A DNA stretch of 7,720 bases from positions 967 through 8,686 of the forward strand of contig PMCY01000106.1 of NCBI GenBank assembly GCA_003154255.1, read 5' to 3'. Of the stretch, positions 6,266 to 7,720 are shown piece after piece. Each line of letters begins with the position of its first letter. Within the stretch, counting starts at the first letter, position 1. The DNA is from Candidatus Aminicenantota bacterium. GTDB taxonomy: Bacteria; Acidobacteriota; Aminicenantia; Aminicenantales; UBA4085. Both the position numbers and the translations under genes were made by a program. The notes beneath the pieces were generated by a model. It ran no database searches. It saw nothing but the letters and a program-made list of their open reading frames with translations, and had not been told where the DNA came from.

Positions 6266-6927
6266 GATGCGGCCGCGAAAAAGATCCGCCAGGCCGCGGC
6301 CCCAGTCCCAGCCAGATAAAACAGGATCCCCAGGGTCGTCCAAAGGCTTTTAAGCCGCAGTTCGGTTTTAAGCCCGACGGTGAAAAAGAAGATGGCCGCC
6401 GTGAACAAGGCGTTGAGCGAAATCAGAAAAAGGGCCTCCTTCCTTTTAGCCTCGGCCCGGGCCGTGAAGGGCGCCGGATCGAGGGTCTTCTCGCTTTCGG
6501 CCTGGGCGCGGACCATCGCATGGTATTTCTCGGGGTCGAAGGTCACCCGCCCGTTTACGGTCTTAAGGAAATCGAGGTTAAGCTGGGAGGCCCGGGCTTT
6601 GGCCCGCATGCTTTCGCCCTGCCATTCGTCCAGCCATCGCTCGGGCACGGCCGGATTCCGGAAGGCCTCCTCTCTGATGGCCTTGGCGTTGTCCCGGTGG
6701 AGCTGGAATTGGCGGGCCGCCGTCTGGAAGCTGAAGACGTCGGAGCCGATGGTCATCTCGGTCGCGGCCTCGTCAAGCGCCGCGCCTATGGCCCGGCCGT
6801 CGGCGCCGGAGGCGGCGCTCCCGACGCGCGAGGCGTGCCACGAGATTAGGGCCCCGGTCGTGGCGGCCAGGGCGATGAGGATAGAGAGGACCGTTTTGAG
6901 GGCATTTTTGGGTTCCGGTTCGGGCAT
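6262..6927 (-). CDS. Small membrane protein of unknown function, paralogue-like partner of the TPR membrane protein
   Basis: The 221-residue product is not recognised. It has a charged N-terminus, TM1 (about 11-30), a mostly helical, charged soluble part (31-164) rich in A, E, K and R, and a TM hairpin (about 165-186 and 194-216) ending at the C-terminus. The soluble part would be periplasmic if the short N-terminus is inside. Just after TM1 it carries A-A-x3-D-G-R-x2-G (38-48); the downstream protein has the same motif at 60-70, the same 8 residues beyond TM1. The gene is first in the operon and its TGA overlaps the next ATG. The ATG at 6927 is preferred because AGGA is 6 bases upstream. The adjacent ATG at 6930 is possible and would add one residue. 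The open frame reaches 7029 but that stretch covers the promoter. Confidence 0.75.
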   Translation of the reverse strand: MPEPEPKNALKTVLSILIALAATTGALISWHASRVGSAASGADGRAIGAALDEAATEMTIGSDVFSFQTAARQFQLHRDNAKAIREEAFRNPAVPERWLDEWQGESMRAKARASQLNLDFLKTVNGRVTFDPEKYHAMVRAQAESEKTLDPAPFTARAEAKRKEALFLISLNALFTAAIFFFTVGLKTELRLKSLWTTLGILFYLAGTGAAAWRIFFAAAS

Positions 6928-6981
6928 CATCTTTCCTTTCGCTCGGACGAAGGCATGCGATTCGGAGGCGGATCGGTGAAT

Positions 6982-7011
6982 ATTATGCCAAAGCGCGTCG
7001 AGAAATGTAAA
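6982..7011 (-). promoter_or_regulatory. Promoter candidate for the membrane-protein operon
   Basis: On the minus strand TTTACA (7011-7006), an 18-base spacer, then CATAAT (6987-6982), each one or two changes from consensus. Transcription would start near 6975, leaving a leader of about 48 bases. It fits the start of the small membrane protein at 6927 and argues against the longer open frame. Confidence 0.5.
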
Positions 7012-7039
7012 TGACCGGATTTTTTCCACTCTCTGAAAA

Positions 7040-7048
7040 TGCTATGAT
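7040..7048 (+). promoter_or_regulatory. Extended -10 promoter candidate of the helicase gene
   Basis: TGC-TATGAT (7040-7048) fits the extended -10 form; only a T-run (7020-7025) occupies the -35 place. Transcription would begin around 7055-7058, essentially at the start codon, so the mRNA may lack a leader. Confidence 0.45.
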
Positions 7049-7057
7049 TCGAAAGGC

Positions 7058-7720
7058 ATGAGCCGGCCTCAACCCGAAAACATTCTCCTCAAAGCGTCCG
7101 CCGGATCGGGCAAGACGCACGCCTTGGCGCTGCGGTTCCTGAAGTTTGTTCTTGAATCCGCGGATGGGCGAGGCGGCGTTTCCGGACCGAACCTGCAGAA
7201 CATCCTGGCCATCACCTTCACCAAGAACGCCGCCCGGGAAATGAAGGAGCGGATTCTGGGGTGGCTCAAGGACGCCTATTTCGGGGACTCCACGAGGATC
7301 GGCCAGCTCCGGGTAGAGATCGACGTCTCCGCGAAAATCCTGCCCCGGCGGGCGGGGGAGGCGGTCGAACGGATCCTGGCCGAGTACACCGATTTCCAGG
7401 TCGAGACGATTGACGGTTTCATGGCCAAGATCTTCAAGGCCTCGGCGGTCGACCTGGGTTTCCCGCCTGATTTCGAGATCGTCCTCGAGCATGCCGAGCT
7501 CATCGAATACGCCTTCTACCGTTACCTGCGTACAATCCGGGGCCGGACCGAGGAAGCGGCGATCTTCCGCGAAATCCTCGATTATCTCCTCCTTTATCAG
7601 GACGCGGACGCGGCGTTCGCTTGGGATCCGACGGGTCCGATCCTGGAAAAGCTGACATCATTCTACGGCCGGCTGACGTCCCAGCGGGGCGAATTGGTCA
7701 TCGACAAGCTGGACAAGGAA
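7058..7720 (+). CDS. UvrD/RecB/AddA-family ATP-dependent DNA helicase, N-terminal part (runs off the window)
   Basis: The 221 visible residues start a superfamily 1A helicase, probably the AddA/RecB-type subunit of a recombination helicase-nuclease that processes double-strand breaks. The nucleotide-binding loop is KASAGSGKT (12-20; K19, T20), motif Ia is LAITFTKNAAREM (50-62), and FQVETIDGFMAKIF (113-126) fits the TxDSF-type motif Ic. The ASAGSGKT start close to the N-terminus is typical of RecB/AddA-like rather than UvrD proteins. The helicase motifs II-VI and any nuclease domain lie beyond the window end, so subunit type cannot be settled. ATG at 7058 is the only suitable start: an in-frame TGA lies at 7034. 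GAAAGG stops one base before the ATG, too close for normal use as a ribosome binding site. It is divergent from the membrane-protein operon, with about 130 bases between them. Confidence 0.88.
   Translation, partial: MSRPQPENILLKASAGSGKTHALALRFLKFVLESADGRGGVSGPNLQNILAITFTKNAAREMKERILGWLKDAYFGDSTRIGQLRVEIDVSAKILPRRAGEAVERILAEYTDFQVETIDGFMAKIFKASAVDLGFPPDFEIVLEHAELIEYAFYRYLRTIRGRTEEAAIFREILDYLLLYQDADAAFAWDPTGPILEKLTSFYGRLTSQRGELVIDKLDKE

Noticed and set aside
6266..6343. 26-residue N-terminal extension of the TPR membrane protein
   Set aside because: It lies inside the upstream membrane gene; the ATGA overlap at 6265-6262 is a more natural start.
6928..7029. N-terminal extension of the small membrane protein up to 7029
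   Set aside because: It would include the predicted promoter, and AGGA next to the ATG pair at 6930/6927 supports the shorter form. Nearby residues show no signal or domain.

Overview
The window reads as a compact, GC-rich stretch of chromosome from an uncultured-type bacterium. A twin-arginine (Tat) signal, secretory signal sequence, good AAGGAGG-type ribosome binding sites, recognisable sigma70-like promoters and a RecB/AddA-type helicase all point to Bacteria. The mix of an exported GH116 glycosidase, a Tat-exported ferredoxin and membrane proteins of unknown function would suit an Acidobacteriota/Aminicenantota-like anaerobe. That placement is a low-confidence impression; no marker gene is present. 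I see no tRNA, rRNA, CRISPR array, insertion sequence or phage gene.

Layout. (1) 1-339, plus strand: a small beta-rich domain protein of a DUF2541-like type, possibly cut at its 5' end. It is tail to tail, one base apart, with (2) 2911-341, minus strand: a secreted GH116 (GBA2-like) glycoside hydrolase with its own near-consensus promoter at 2939-2967. (3) 3824-3183, minus: a Tat-exported 2x[4Fe-4S] ferredoxin joined to a C-terminal beta-rich domain. (4) 4003-4482, plus: a short-chain flavodoxin/HemG-like protein, divergent from the ferredoxin. Their 178-bp shared intergenic region holds a promoter for each, a GC palindrome between the promoters, and a hairpin just upstream of each ribosome binding site. 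(5) 6927-6262 and 6265-4490, minus: a two-gene operon with an ATGA overlap encoding two membrane proteins that share an N-terminal architecture; the second adds a TPR-like region and a C-terminal beta domain. (6) 7058 to the window end, plus: the N-terminal part of a UvrD/RecB/AddA-family helicase, divergent from (5), possibly translated from a leaderless mRNA.

How the parts relate. The genes do not form one pathway. The clearest functional link is the divergent ferredoxin/flavodoxin pair, two electron carriers that may be co-regulated, one exported and one cytoplasmic. The clearest candidate for something undescribed is the coupled membrane-protein pair, whose shared topology and shared motif (A-A-x3-D-G-R-x2-G at the same distance from TM1) suggest duplication followed by addition of a periplasmic TPR/beta module.

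Several long open frames here are misleading. The GH116 frame stays open about 500 bases upstream of its true start, and both membrane-protein frames extend past their likely starts. Promoter, ribosome binding site and overlap evidence were used to set the starts given.
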